Part shown: piece by piece, positions 24,543 through 33,153 of the stretch
Numbering within the stretch: the stretch's first letter is position 1
How the letters are laid out: the number at the start of each line of letters is the position of its first letter
DNA from: Murinocardiopsis flavida
Lineage (GTDB): Bacteria; Actinomycetota; Actinomycetes; Streptosporangiales; Streptosporangiaceae
Direction: 5' to 3'
Assembly: GCF_003014485.1 (NCBI RefSeq)
Contig: NZ_PYGA01000002.1
Coordinates: 62,001-126,000, forward strand
DNA length: 64,000 bases
Notes under the pieces: generated by a model
What the model was told of the DNA's origin: nothing
Seen by the model: the letters and a program-made list of their open reading frames with translations, nothing else
Databases searched by the model: none
Made by a program: the position numbers and the translations under genes

Positions 24543-24571
24543 AGTAAAACGCCACTGCTAATCTAAGTCAA
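24543..24571 (-). promoter_or_regulatory. Predicted promoter of the P450-TetR-ferredoxin operon
   Basis: On the minus strand TTGACT (24566-24571) and TTTACT (24543-24548) are separated by 17 bases, close to a sigma-70-type -35/-10 pair, 42 bases upstream of the P450 start. Confidence 0.6.
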
Positions 24572-24583
24572 GCGACTGACTTA
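24564..24583. promoter_or_regulatory. TetR-type operator
   Basis: TAAGTCA (24564-24570) and TGACTTA (24577-24583) form a perfect 7-bp inverted repeat with a six-base spacer. It overlaps the -35 of the P450 promoter and lies 50 bases before the MFS start, ideally placed for the adjacent TetR protein to repress both directions. Confidence 0.72.
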
Positions 24584-24633
24584 ATCAGCGTCCGTGCCTT
24601 GACCCCGGCGACCGAAGCGGGAGCGCCCATCCG

Positions 24634-26091
24634 ATGACCCAGACCCTCAGCACACCGCCCGGCGCGGACGCTCCGGCGGCGGTGCGCCCCAACGCCGTCG
24701 TCTCGGTGCTGGCCTTCAGCGGGATCGTCGTCTCGCTCATGCAGACCCTCGTCATCCCGCTGGTGCCCACACTGCCCGGCCTCCTCGGCGCCTCCGCGTC
24801 CGACACCGCCTGGGCGATCACCGCCACCCTGCTGGCCGCGGCGGTCGCCACCCCGACCGTCGGCCGGCTCGGCGACATGTACGGCAAGCGGCGCATGCTG
24901 CTGTTCAGCCTCGTGACGCTGATCGCGGGCTCGGTGCTCTGCGCCCTGTCCACCAGCCTCGTGCCGATGGTCGTCGGCCGGGCCCTGCAAGGGCTCGCCG
25001 CCGGGGTCATCCCGCTGGGGATCAGCATCATGCGCGACGAACTGCCCCCGGAGCGGCTCGGCGGGGCGACCGCGCTGATGAGCGCCTCACTCGGCGTCGG
25101 AGGGGCGCTCGGCCTGCCCGCCGCCGCGCTCATCGCCGAGAAGGCCGACTGGCACATGCTGTTCTGGGCCTCCGCCGTCCTGGCGACCGCGGCGGCCGTC
25201 CTGGTCCGCACCCTCGTCCCGGAGTCGCGGGTCCGCACCGGCGGCCGGTTCGACCTGCCGGGCGCCGTGGGCCTGTCGATCGCGCTGCTGTGCCTGCTGC
25301 TCGCGATCTCCAAGGGGTCCGACTGGGGGTGGGGCAGCGGCCTGCCGCTGGGGCTGCTCGCCGCCGCAGCGGCCGTCCTGCTGGTGTGGGGCTGGTGGGA
25401 ACTGCGCACATCGCAGCCGCTGGTCGACCTGCGCACCTCCGTCCGCCGCCAAGTGCTGCTCACCAACACCGCCTCCATGGTGTTCGGGTTCGCCATGTTC
25501 GCGATGTCCCTGGTCATCCCGCAGCTCCTCCAATTGCCGGAGGCGACCGGGTACGGGTTCGGGCAGACGATCCTCGTCGCGGGCCTGGTGATGGCGCCGA
25601 ACGGGCTGGTGATGATGGCGATGGCGCCGGTCTCCGCGCGGATCTCCCGGACCTTGGGCCCCAAGGTGACCCTGATGGTGGGCGCCCTCGTCGTCGCGGC
25701 AGGGTACGGCCTGAGCCTCGTGCTGATGTCCGCCATCTGGCAGCTCATGCTCGCCTCCACGGTCATCGGCGCCGGGATCGGACTCGCCTACGGCGCCATG
25801 CCCGCACTCGTCATGGCCGCCGTGCCGACCTCGGAGACCGCCGCGGCCAACAGCCTCAACACTCTCATGCGGTCCATCGGCACCTCCGTCGCCAGCGCGG
25901 TCGCGGGAGTGGTCCTCGCGCACATGACCGTCCCGCTGGGTCCCGCCGACGTCCCCGCGCAGGGCGCGTTCAGCGTCGTGCTGGGCATCGGCGCGGTCGC
26001 GGCGCTCGCCGCCTTCGCCGTCGCGGCCTTCCTCCCCGGGCGGCGCGCAGCGAGCGGTGCGGGCGGCGCGGGCCGCGCGCAAGGGGGCTGA
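24634..26091 (+). CDS. MFS drug efflux transporter, DHA2 (14-TMS) type
   Basis: Integral membrane proton antiporter of 485 residues with about 14 hydrophobic segments. The A-loop motif is GRLGDMYGKRRMLL (about residues 75-88), motif C-like GLGGALGLPAAALIAEKADW occurs in segment 5, and the pattern DWHMLFWASAVLA follows, as in EmrB/QacA-type exporters. It is divergent from the P450-TetR-ferredoxin operon and shares its operator region, so it probably exports the TetR ligand or the P450 product. Confidence 0.93.
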   Translation: MTQTLSTPPGADAPAAVRPNAVVSVLAFSGIVVSLMQTLVIPLVPTLPGLLGASASDTAWAITATLLAAAVATPTVGRLGDMYGKRRMLLFSLVTLIAGSVLCALSTSLVPMVVGRALQGLAAGVIPLGISIMRDELPPERLGGATALMSASLGVGGALGLPAAALIAEKADWHMLFWASAVLATAAAVLVRTLVPESRVRTGGRFDLPGAVGLSIALLCLLLAISKGSDWGWGSGLPLGLLAAAAAVLLVWGWWELRTSQPLVDLRTSVRRQVLLTNTASMVFGFAMFAMSLVIPQLLQLPEATGYGFGQTILVAGLVMAPNGLVMMAMAPVSARISRTLGPKVTLMVGALVVAAGYGLSLVLMSAIWQLMLASTVIGAGIGLAYGAMPALVMAAVPTSETAAANSLNTLMRSIGTSVASAVAGVVLAHMTVPLGPADVPAQGAFSVVLGIGAVAALAAFAVAAFLPGRRAASGAGGAGRAQGG

Positions 26092-26113
26092 CGGCCCGTC
26101 CCGCCCGGCCGGG

Positions 26114-26962
26114 TCACCGGCCCAGCCGCTCCTCGATCCAGGCGACGCCGAAGTCCACGAGCTCGCCCGCCTCGAACAGGTGGCTCTCCGCTGCGCCGAC
26201 CATGCCGCTGCGGCCGGCTCCGGCGGCGACCAGGTCCCGCGCGATCGCGTCGAACGGGTCCTGCCCTTCGGGCACCGCCGACGAGTAGTCGAACGCCCCG
26301 TTCTCCGAGTCGATGTCGTGGAAGCCCCGCCAGACCCGCTCACCGTCGAGGGTGATCGGCTGCTCGTAGGCGACGAACCGCTTGCCGGGGGCGTCGGCGA
26401 GCGCCTCGGCGTGGTGCAGGATCGTGAGGCTCTCCAGCGGCGCGCCGAGGAGGAGGACGCGGCCGCCCATGGCGACCAGCCGGGCCAGCGGGCTGCCGGG
26501 GCCGTGCGGGCCGTCCCAGGGGTGGTCCGCCATGAGCGCCGCCGACGCGGCGCCGAGTGCGGCGAAGCTCGCATCGGGGTGGCGGCTGCGTACGGCGCCC
26601 GGGTAGCGGCGCAGCGCCTCGGGGAGGCGGCCGTTGGCGTGGTCGGCCTCGCTCCGGACGGGGTCGTACGCGGGGTGCTCCGCGCGCAGGAGCTCCTGCC
26701 ATGCGGGCGGCCAGTCCGTGAATCCGTAGGGCGGGGCGTCGTTCCAGCCGCAGGTCACCATCAGGCAGCCCCGCTCCCCCACGACGTCGCCGAGCGCGCC
26801 GATGACCGTCGGGGGCCCGCCCGCCACGTACCCGATCGCGGACATCTGCGTGTGGAACATGACGATGTCGCCGTCGGCGAGCCCGAGGGCGGTCAGGTCG
26901 CGGGCCATCCGGCGGCGGGTGACCGGCCCGCCGGCGCGCTCGAGGAGCTCCGTTTCGTCCAT
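26114..26962 (-). CDS. AAC(3)-type aminoglycoside N-acetyltransferase-like protein
   Basis: Cytoplasmic acetyl-CoA-dependent enzyme of 282 residues resembling antibiotic N3-acetyltransferases. Characteristic segments are DIVMFHTQMSAIGYVAGG, RAEHPAYDPVRSEADHANGR, GAVRSRHPDASFAALG, HGPGSPLARL, VLLLGAPLESLTILHHAEAL, with the conserved His pair near the catalytic site. This family includes true resistance enzymes (AAC(3)-II, -VII, -IX) and uncharacterised relatives, so resistance is possible but not shown. No aminoglycoside biosynthesis gene is nearby. Convergent with the MFS gene with only 22 bases between. Confidence 0.85.
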   Translation of the reverse strand: MDETELLERAGGPVTRRRMARDLTALGLADGDIVMFHTQMSAIGYVAGGPPTVIGALGDVVGERGCLMVTCGWNDAPPYGFTDWPPAWQELLRAEHPAYDPVRSEADHANGRLPEALRRYPGAVRSRHPDASFAALGAASAALMADHPWDGPHGPGSPLARLVAMGGRVLLLGAPLESLTILHHAEALADAPGKRFVAYEQPITLDGERVWRGFHDIDSENGAFDYSSAVPEGQDPFDAIARDLVAAGAGRSGMVGAAESHLFEAGELVDFGVAWIEERLGR

Positions 26963-27099
26963 GGGCGCGAACCTAGCCGACGCCGGGGCGCCGTCCCCAC
27001 CGGTTTTCGGCGCACCGGCGCCCGGTCCCGCGCGGGCGGCCGCGGGGCCGTGCCGCGGCCGGTCGGCACCGGACGAGGACGGGCGGTGCGGGGGCGGTG

Positions 27100-28053
27100 T
27101 CAGCGGAACCGGTCGGCGTTCTCGACCGCCCATTCGTCGTAGGTGCGGAGCGGGCGGCCGATGATCTCCCGCACGGAGGGCCGCTGGTCGAGCGTCCATT
27201 GGGTGAGTTCGGCGAGCCGTTCACCGTACTCCGCCAGGGCGTACAGGGTGACGTCGATGGCGCCGTCGGGCCAGCCGCGGCGCCGCCAGTCCGCGCGGCC
27301 GTCGGCGGGCGACAGTTCGGCGGTGGCGATGCCGCCGCCGATGGCGTCGGCGATGCTCCGCACGCGCGAGCGCGTGCTGAGCGGCGGGCCGACCGCCTCG
27401 ATGACGGTGCCGCCGTAGGCGTCCTCGCGCAGTGCCGCCGCCGCGACGGCAGCGAGGTCGTCTTCGTGGATGAACGGGTAGTGGCCGCTGTCGAGGAGCG
27501 CCTCCCTGACGACCGGCCCGCTCCGGATGGTGTCGGGCCAGCCCGATCCCGTGGCGGGGTAGCAGCCCTCGAACATCGCGCCCATGACCGCCGAGGGGCG
27601 GATGTGGGCCCACTCCATCCCCGAGTGCTCGACGGTCTGCTCCACGGCCAGCCAGAACCAGGTCTCCGGCGGGTTCGCCGCCTCGTATTCGGGTCCGTGC
27701 GAGGACAGCACCACGATCCGCCGGACGCCGGCCGCCCGCGCGAGGACCATCGCGGCGCGCGCGGACACGGGGTCGGCACCGGCGAGGAAGACGGAGTCGA
27801 CTCCGTCGAACACCGCGGCGTGCGCCGGCGGCCGGGTGATGGAGCCGGCGACCAGTTCGACCGCCGCGGGCCAGCCGTGCGTCTGGTCGGGCTCGGCGAG
27901 CACGCGGACGCGGTCGCCCGCGGCGAGCAGCTGCCGCGCCAGGCTGCGTCCGACGATGCCGGTGGGGCTGGCGCCTTCGCTCTTGCGCGGGCTGACGGCG
28001 GTCAGCAGCCGCAGGCGGGCGCTTTCGGGTGCACGCGGATTCGGGTGGTCCAT
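27100..28053 (-). CDS. NmrA-like NAD(P)-binding protein
   Basis: Atypical short-chain dehydrogenase of 317 residues. The nucleotide-binding loop is degenerate (GASPTGIVGRSLARQLLAAG instead of GATGxxG at the very N-terminus), followed by RVRVLAEPDQ, VFDGVDSVFLAGAD and VRRIVVLSSHGPEYEA. The substrate half has WLAVEQTVEHSGMEWAHIRP and FIHEDDLAAVAAAALRED, as in NmrA/azoreductase-type proteins; the usual catalytic Tyr-x3-Lys is not evident, so it may be a sensor or have weak activity. Alone between the acetyltransferase and a remnant gene. Confidence 0.82.
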   Translation of the reverse strand: MDHPNPRAPESARLRLLTAVSPRKSEGASPTGIVGRSLARQLLAAGDRVRVLAEPDQTHGWPAAVELVAGSITRPPAHAAVFDGVDSVFLAGADPVSARAAMVLARAAGVRRIVVLSSHGPEYEAANPPETWFWLAVEQTVEHSGMEWAHIRPSAVMGAMFEGCYPATGSGWPDTIRSGPVVREALLDSGHYPFIHEDDLAAVAAAALREDAYGGTVIEAVGPPLSTRSRVRSIADAIGGGIATAELSPADGRADWRRRGWPDGAIDVTLYALAEYGERLAELTQWTLDQRPSVREIIGRPLRTYDEWAVENADRFR

Positions 28054-28322
28054 GGCAAGGCTCTCCCACTGCTCGGCGGAGATCTTGCGCCTTCGCCCGC
28101 GGCCTCGCGGCCACCGGAGGCGAAGGGTGCGGATCCGATTCGGCCCAGGATACCGCCGCGGTCGGCCCGGCACCACCGGAACGCGGGAGCCGCGCCGCCC
28201 GCCGGAAACCCGGCGGCTAAGGTGTTCTCGCCGCCGGAGGCCGGGGTTCCGCCGCGCGTCCGCGGCGGTGGCGCCGCCCGGTCCGCCGGCGCGGATTCCG
28301 GACGCGAACGATGGAGACGGCA

Positions 28323-28541
28323 ATGGACGACCGCGTACTCGTCGCGGCGGTGCTGCTCGTGATGGCGGCCGTCGCCGCAGGATTCGGCGCCTTCTACACG
28401 GTCAGGGAGCGGCGGCTCGCCGGCGGCGTGCGGACCGCCGGCCGGATCGTCGACTTCGAGCTCCAGCAGAAGTGGAGCAGGTACCGGGACGCCTATGTGC
28501 TGCTCTGCGTCGCGCTCGCCGCGGGAGTGTCCGCCGCCTTT
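28323..28541 (+). pseudogene. Remnant of a small membrane protein (DUF3592-like N-terminus)
   Basis: ATG 28323 opens a frame with one membrane segment (LVAAVLLVMAAVAAGFGAFY), then RRLAGGVRTAGRIVDFEL, which resembles the start of DUF3592 proteins, and then a second hydrophobic run (AYVLLCVALAAGVSAAF) where the extracytoplasmic beta domain should be. After about codon 73 the frame becomes Pro/Arg-rich and runs antisense through the LysR gene, so the natural end is lost. An internal deletion is the simplest reading; a genuine small protein is possible. Confidence 0.35.
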
Positions 28542-28643
28542 AGCCGGCAGACGGCCGCCCGCCCGCCTGCTCCGCCGGATCCTGGGCGGAGGAGCCCGTA
28601 CAAGGGGGTGCGCGGCGGCGCGTGCGCCGGCCGGGCCGGGGCT

Positions 28644-29627
28644 TCAGGCCGGGGCGGCGCCGGGGGCGAGCCGGATGCCGGGCCAGGCGTCCTGCTCGGC
28701 GAGCCGCGCCGTCACCTCGACCATGCCGTGCCGGACCGCGGCGACGGCGTCGCGCGGTTCGTAGTACTCCCCTGCGGCGCTGACCGCGATGCAGCGCCCG
28801 ATGACGGGGTCGGTGATCCGCCGGACGTCGAGCCCGGGCGCGCTGCCCAGCGCGGCGACGCTCGACAGGGGCAGGACCGTGTGCGCCTCGCCGCTCTCGG
28901 CGATGCGCATCATCGCGCCGAGGGAGTCCACGTCGGCGATGATGGTGGGCACCGCGCCGGACTCCGCGAAGACCCGGTCGACCAGGGAGCGGAGGTTGCT
29001 CCGGGGGCCGGGGAGCACCAGCGGCAGCCCGTGCAGGTCGGCCAGCGGCACCTCGCCCGGCGAGGCGTGCGCGACCGCCGCCTCCCCGGCTCCGGCCGGT
29101 TCCGCGCCGGGCGCCGCCCGCCCGACCAGGTAGAGGTCCTCCGCGTACAGCGCCGTCTCGGCCGGCCGGGGCGCGGCGTCATCGCGGTAGAGGACGGCCA
29201 GGTCCAGGCGGCCGACCAGTAGCAGTTCCTGGATGTAGCCGCTCATCGACTCGAACAGTTGCAGGTGCACACCCGGGTAGTGCCGCTTGGTCCAGGAGAA
29301 CAGGGCCGGCGCGAGGTGGACGGCGACCGTTGTCGGCAGGCCGACCGCCACCGGACCCTGGACGCTGTGCCGGTCGGCGCCGATGTCCTCGGCGAGCCGG
29401 TCGAACCGGCGGACGAGCTGCTGCGCCTCCCGGTAGAGGGCGCGGCCGGCCGGTGTGGGCACCACTCCCCTGGGGCCGCGCTCCACCAGCCGCGCCCCCA
29501 GCTCGTATTCCAGCTGGCTCATCCGCTGGCTGACGGCGGGTTGCGAGACGAACAGCCGCGCGGCCGCGCGGGTGAGGCTGCCGCTCTCGACGACGGCGAT
29601 GAAGTCGCGCAGATGGGCGATGTCCAC
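28644..29627 (-). CDS. LysR-family transcriptional regulator
   Basis: Regulator of 327 residues with the canonical N-terminus (HLRDFIAVVESGSLTRAAAR, VSQPAVSQRMSQLEYELGAR) and a LysR_substrate effector domain (GPVAVGLPTTVAVHLAPALF, LPLVLPGPRSNLRSLVDRVF, SEAHTVLPLSS-like GEAHTVLPLSSVAALG). It is the last gene of the minus-strand cluster GntP transporter, CoA transferase, CitE-like lyase, and begins 15 bases past the lyase stop, so it may be cotranscribed. The T-N11-A palindrome at 33443 upstream of the transporter is a possible target. Confidence 0.93.
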   Translation of the reverse strand: MDIAHLRDFIAVVESGSLTRAAARLFVSQPAVSQRMSQLEYELGARLVERGPRGVVPTPAGRALYREAQQLVRRFDRLAEDIGADRHSVQGPVAVGLPTTVAVHLAPALFSWTKRHYPGVHLQLFESMSGYIQELLLVGRLDLAVLYRDDAAPRPAETALYAEDLYLVGRAAPGAEPAGAGEAAVAHASPGEVPLADLHGLPLVLPGPRSNLRSLVDRVFAESGAVPTIIADVDSLGAMMRIAESGEAHTVLPLSSVAALGSAPGLDVRRITDPVIGRCIAVSAAGEYYEPRDAVAAVRHGMVEVTARLAEQDAWPGIRLAPGAAPA

Positions 29628-29642
29628 CGCCGCCCCCTTTCC

Positions 29643-30509
29643 TCAGCCCTGGCCCGGGCCGCTCTGCCCGGCGCGCAGCAGGATGCGGCGGGCGCGTTCC
29701 ACGACGGGACGATCGATCATCTCACCATCGCGGGCCGCGGCACCTTCGTGTTCCAGCGCCAGCACCTCGCGGGCCCATTCCAGCTCGGCCGCTCCGGGCG
29801 CGAAAGCCGCGGCCACGGGCTGGACTTGTGCGGGGTGGACGCACAGCTTCCCGCCGAAACCCCATTCCCTGGCGCGGGCGGCGTCGCGCGTGGCGGTGTC
29901 GGCGTCGCGCAGGGCCGTGGTGACGCCGTCGACGGGAGGGGGCAGGGCGCACGCCGCGGACCAGCGCACCAGGTCGCCGCGTGCCGTGTCGAGCGCGGCG
30001 TCGGCCGTGACGCCCAGGTCGAGGGCGAGGTCGACGGTGCCGAACAGCAGGCGGGCGGACTCGGGGCAGCCCGCGATGTCGCGCAGGTCCACCAGCCCCC
30101 GCGCGGATTCGATCAGGGGCAGCACCGGTGCCGCCACCGCCTCGGCGGCGGACCGCACGTCGTGCGCCGACTCGGCCTTGGGCAGGACGACCGCCGCGGG
30201 GCGCAGCGCGCGGCAGGCCGCGGCGTCGGCGGCGAACTCCGCGGAGTTGAGGCCGTTGACGCGCACCGCGACCGCGGGGGTGCCGGGGGTCCCGGCATCG
30301 GCCGGCCATGCCGTCGCCAGTGCCTCACGCGCGGCGTCCTTGTCCGCCGCGGACACGCTGTCCTCCAGGTCGAGGATGACGGCGTCGGCGCCGCTGCGCA
30401 GTGCCTTCGCGAACCGGTCGGGCCGGGCCGCCGGGACGAAAAGCCAGGTGACCGCCGCCGCCAGCGGTCCGCTGCGGGCGCCGGGGACGTCCGGTGCGGC
30501 CGCGGCCAT
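29643..30509 (-). CDS. CitE-like CoA ester lyase (HpcH/HpaI family)
   Basis: TIM-barrel lyase of 288 residues, cleaving a 3-hydroxyacyl-CoA such as citramalyl- or malyl-CoA. Family motifs: FVPAARPDRFAKALRSGADA, VILDLEDSVSAADKDAAR, VRVNGLNS, the metal-ligand Glu in LPLIESARGLVDL and Asp in LLFGTVDLALDLG, and GFGGKLCVHPAQVQPV near the end. Its ATG overlaps the CoA transferase stop (ATGA). With the CoA transferase it makes a two-step route: activate an organic acid with CoA, then split it to acetyl-CoA plus a keto acid. The exact acid is not determined. Confidence 0.92.
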   Translation of the reverse strand: MAAAAPDVPGARSGPLAAAVTWLFVPAARPDRFAKALRSGADAVILDLEDSVSAADKDAAREALATAWPADAGTPGTPAVAVRVNGLNSAEFAADAAACRALRPAAVVLPKAESAHDVRSAAEAVAAPVLPLIESARGLVDLRDIAGCPESARLLFGTVDLALDLGVTADAALDTARGDLVRWSAACALPPPVDGVTTALRDADTATRDAARAREWGFGGKLCVHPAQVQPVAAAFAPGAAELEWAREVLALEHEGAAARDGEMIDRPVVERARRILLRAGQSGPGQG

Positions 30510-31684
30510 CAGACGACCCCCTCGTCCTGGAGCCCGTCGACCTCGGCCGCCGACAGGCCCAGTTCGGTGAGGACGGCGCGGGTGTGCTCGCCGAGCCCCG
30601 GAACGGGGTCCATCCGCGGTTCGGCGCCGGGGAGGCCCGGCAGCGCGAGGGAGGGGACCCGCCCGGTCGGGGTGTCGACGTCGTGCCAGCGTCCGCGGGC
30701 GGCGAGCTGCGGGTGCCGCCACACCTCGGCGAGGGTGTTGACCCGGGCGTGGGCGACGGGGATCGCGGCGAGCAGGGCGGCGGCGTCCTCGCTGGGCAGT
30801 TCGGCGAAGCGCGCGGCGATGACGGCGCCGAGCGCGTCGCGGTTGGCGTTGCGGTCCGCGTTGGTGGCGTAGGCGGGGTCGTCGGCGAGCTCCGGCCGGT
30901 CGAGGAAGCGCTCGCAGAACGCGCGCCATTCGCGCTCGTTCTGGATGCTCATCATGACCACCTTGCCGTCGCAGGCGGTGAACGGGCCGTACGGGTAGAT
31001 CGTCGCGTGCGCGGCCCCGGCGCGCGGGGGCGGCGGCCCGCCGTCGTAGGCGTAGTAGAGGGGGAACCCCATCCACTCGACCGTGGCCTCCAGCATCGAC
31101 ACGTCCACGTGGCCGCCGATGCCGGTCCGCCCCCGCTCCAGCAGGGCGGCGAGGATCGAGCTGTAGGCGTACATGCCGGCGGCGATGTCGGACACCGAGA
31201 TGCCGACCTTCGCCATGTCCTCCGCGCTGCCGGTGATGGAGAGCAGGCCCGCCTCGCTCTGCACCATCAGGTCGTACGCCTTCATCGACTCGTAGGGGCC
31301 CGGCGCCCCGTAGCCGGAGATGTCGCAGACGACGAGGCCGGGGTTCGCGGCCTGGAGCTCCGCGGCCCCGAGCCCCGCCCGGGCGGCGGCCCCGGGCGCC
31401 AGGTTCTGGATGAACACGTCGGCGCGGGCGAGCAGCTTCCGCAGCAGGGCGATGCCGCGGGGGTCCTTGATGTCGAGCGACAGCGACTCCTTGCTGCGGT
31501 TGACCCACACGAAATGGGAGCTCATCCCGTTCACGCGCGCGTCGTAGCCGCGGGCGAAGTCGCCGACGCCGGGGCGCTCCACCTTGATGACGCGCGCCCC
31601 GAGGTCGGCCAGGTGGCGGCTCGCGTAGGGAGCGGCGATGGCCTGCTCCAGGGAGACGACGGTTGTTCCGCGCAGCGGCTGCAT
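30509..31684 (-). CDS. CaiB/BaiF-type family III CoA transferase
   Basis: CoA transferase of 391 residues. Start MQPLRGTTVVSLEQAIAAPY with LADLGARVIKVERPGVGDFA is the standard opening, and the catalytic Asp lies in YESMKAYDLMVQSEAGLLSI; IGGHVDVSMLEATVEWMGFP follows as usual. ATG 31684 is chosen since family homology begins there; an in-frame start 60 bases upstream adds unrelated residues. It lies 56 bases after the GntP transporter gene and overlaps the lyase gene. Substrate inferred to be a C4-C5 dicarboxylate or hydroxyacid. Confidence 0.93.
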   Translation of the reverse strand: MQPLRGTTVVSLEQAIAAPYASRHLADLGARVIKVERPGVGDFARGYDARVNGMSSHFVWVNRSKESLSLDIKDPRGIALLRKLLARADVFIQNLAPGAAARAGLGAAELQAANPGLVVCDISGYGAPGPYESMKAYDLMVQSEAGLLSITGSAEDMAKVGISVSDIAAGMYAYSSILAALLERGRTGIGGHVDVSMLEATVEWMGFPLYYAYDGGPPPPRAGAAHATIYPYGPFTACDGKVVMMSIQNEREWRAFCERFLDRPELADDPAYATNADRNANRDALGAVIAARFAELPSEDAAALLAAIPVAHARVNTLAEVWRHPQLAARGRWHDVDTPTGRVPSLALPGLPGAEPRMDPVPGLGEHTRAVLTELGLSAAEVDGLQDEGVV

Positions 31685-31740
31685 GTGCCTTGTTCTCCGT
31701 GTTCTCAACGGTGGTGAGCTGTCCTGGGTCCGCCGGCCGG

Positions 31741-33153
31741 TCACATCACGAGGGTGAGCGCCGCGACCATGACGAGGGAGATCACCGACGCCAGCGCGGT
31801 CACGAAGGTCAGCGCCTTGAGCGCGCCCCGGGTGGTGATCCCCAGCAGCGCCTGGAACATCCAGAAGAAGTTGCTGTTCACCTGGAGCGCGAACAGTGCG
31901 CCGGAGCCGATGGCGAGGCCGAGGACCGGCGTGGGCACGTCCAGGCCGCCCATGATCGGGGCGAGGATGCCCGCGGCGGCGATGGCGGCGACCGAGATCG
32001 ACCCGATGGCGAGGTGCAGGACGGCGGCGACCAGCCAGGCCAGCAGGATGGCGATCAGGGTCGGCGTCCCCGACTCGGCCGAGAAGAAGCCGGACAGGAC
32101 CCCTTCGAGCGCGGTCTCGCCGATGACGGCCCCCAGCGACCCGCCGACGCCCGTGACCAGCAGGATCTGCCCGGTGGTGTTGAGGCCCTCGTTCATGGCC
32201 TCGCCGGTCCGCTGCCCGCCGAGTGTGCGCCTGGCCAGCAGGTACGCGCCGAGCAGGCCGACGAACAGCGCGAGGGCGGGGTCGCCGAAGAAGCCGACCA
32301 CGGGGGACTTCACCCCGGCGGCCTCGGCGATCGCGCCCGAGGCGATCAGCAGCAGCGGGACCAGGATGGGCAGCAGCGAGACGGACAGCGGCGGCGTCCG
32401 CGGCGCGACCTGTCCCTCGCCCGCTGCGCGGTCCGCGGCGCCGGCCGGTTCGCCCGCGTCGGGCGCGCCGCCCGCGGCGGCCGCGGATTCGCCGTCCGCC
32501 GCGGCGACCGCCACCTCGTCCTTCGCCTCGTTCCAGAAGCCGCGCTTCAGCAGCAGCCCGTAGACCAGCGTCGTGAGCACGGCGGTGGAGAGCCCCACAA
32601 CGGACCCGTACAGCAGCATCGTCCCCAGCGGGACGCCGAGCAGCCCGGCGATCGACACGGTGCCCAGGCCGGGGACGACGAACACGTAGCCCACGAGGAT
32701 GCCGGAGCTCAGCGCGCCGCCCATCATCGCGATGCCGTGGCGGCCGATGCGGGGGGCCGCGGCCCGGGCCAGCGGTGCCGCGAGGACGAGCTGCACGTCC
32801 ACGTAGATGGACGGGAAGATGGTGCTCAGGACCGCGCTGAGCGCGTAGGGGAGCCGTCTCGGGCCGAGGATTCTCAGCAGCAGCTCGACCAGCTTCTGGA
32901 GCGCCCCCATGGACATCAGCAGCGACCCCATGAGGACGCCGAAGCCGATGAGCAGGCCGACCTCGGCCATGATGTCGCCGAAGCCCTTCGCGATCGTGCC
33001 GATCGTCCCCTCGAAGCCCAGGCCCGCGGTGAGGCCCAGGTAGACCGAGCCGATCACCAGGGCGATCACCGGCTCGAAGCGGGCGGCCAGGATCAGCACG
33101 ACCACCCCGATGATGGCGATCGCTGTATGCAGCACGACCAAGGTGTCAGTCAT
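31741..33153 (-). CDS. GntP-family organic acid:H+ symporter
   Basis: Integral membrane transporter of 470 residues with about 12-14 hydrophobic segments. GntP features are GFGDIMAEVGLLIGFGVLMG, STIFPSIYVDVQLVLAAPLA, and the C-terminal SNFFWMFQALLGITTRGALK. A charged cytoplasmic loop (residues about 225-270, Ala/Asp/Glu-rich) separates the halves. ATG 33153 is used since the membrane core begins immediately; the longer frame is low-complexity. It is the first gene of the CoA-transferase/lyase cluster, so it probably imports the hydroxyacid those enzymes degrade. Confidence 0.92.
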   Translation of the reverse strand: MTDTLVVLHTAIAIIGVVVLILAARFEPVIALVIGSVYLGLTAGLGFEGTIGTIAKGFGDIMAEVGLLIGFGVLMGSLLMSMGALQKLVELLLRILGPRRLPYALSAVLSTIFPSIYVDVQLVLAAPLARAAAPRIGRHGIAMMGGALSSGILVGYVFVVPGLGTVSIAGLLGVPLGTMLLYGSVVGLSTAVLTTLVYGLLLKRGFWNEAKDEVAVAAADGESAAAAGGAPDAGEPAGAADRAAGEGQVAPRTPPLSVSLLPILVPLLLIASGAIAEAAGVKSPVVGFFGDPALALFVGLLGAYLLARRTLGGQRTGEAMNEGLNTTGQILLVTGVGGSLGAVIGETALEGVLSGFFSAESGTPTLIAILLAWLVAAVLHLAIGSISVAAIAAAGILAPIMGGLDVPTPVLGLAIGSGALFALQVNSNFFWMFQALLGITTRGALKALTFVTALASVISLVMVAALTLVM

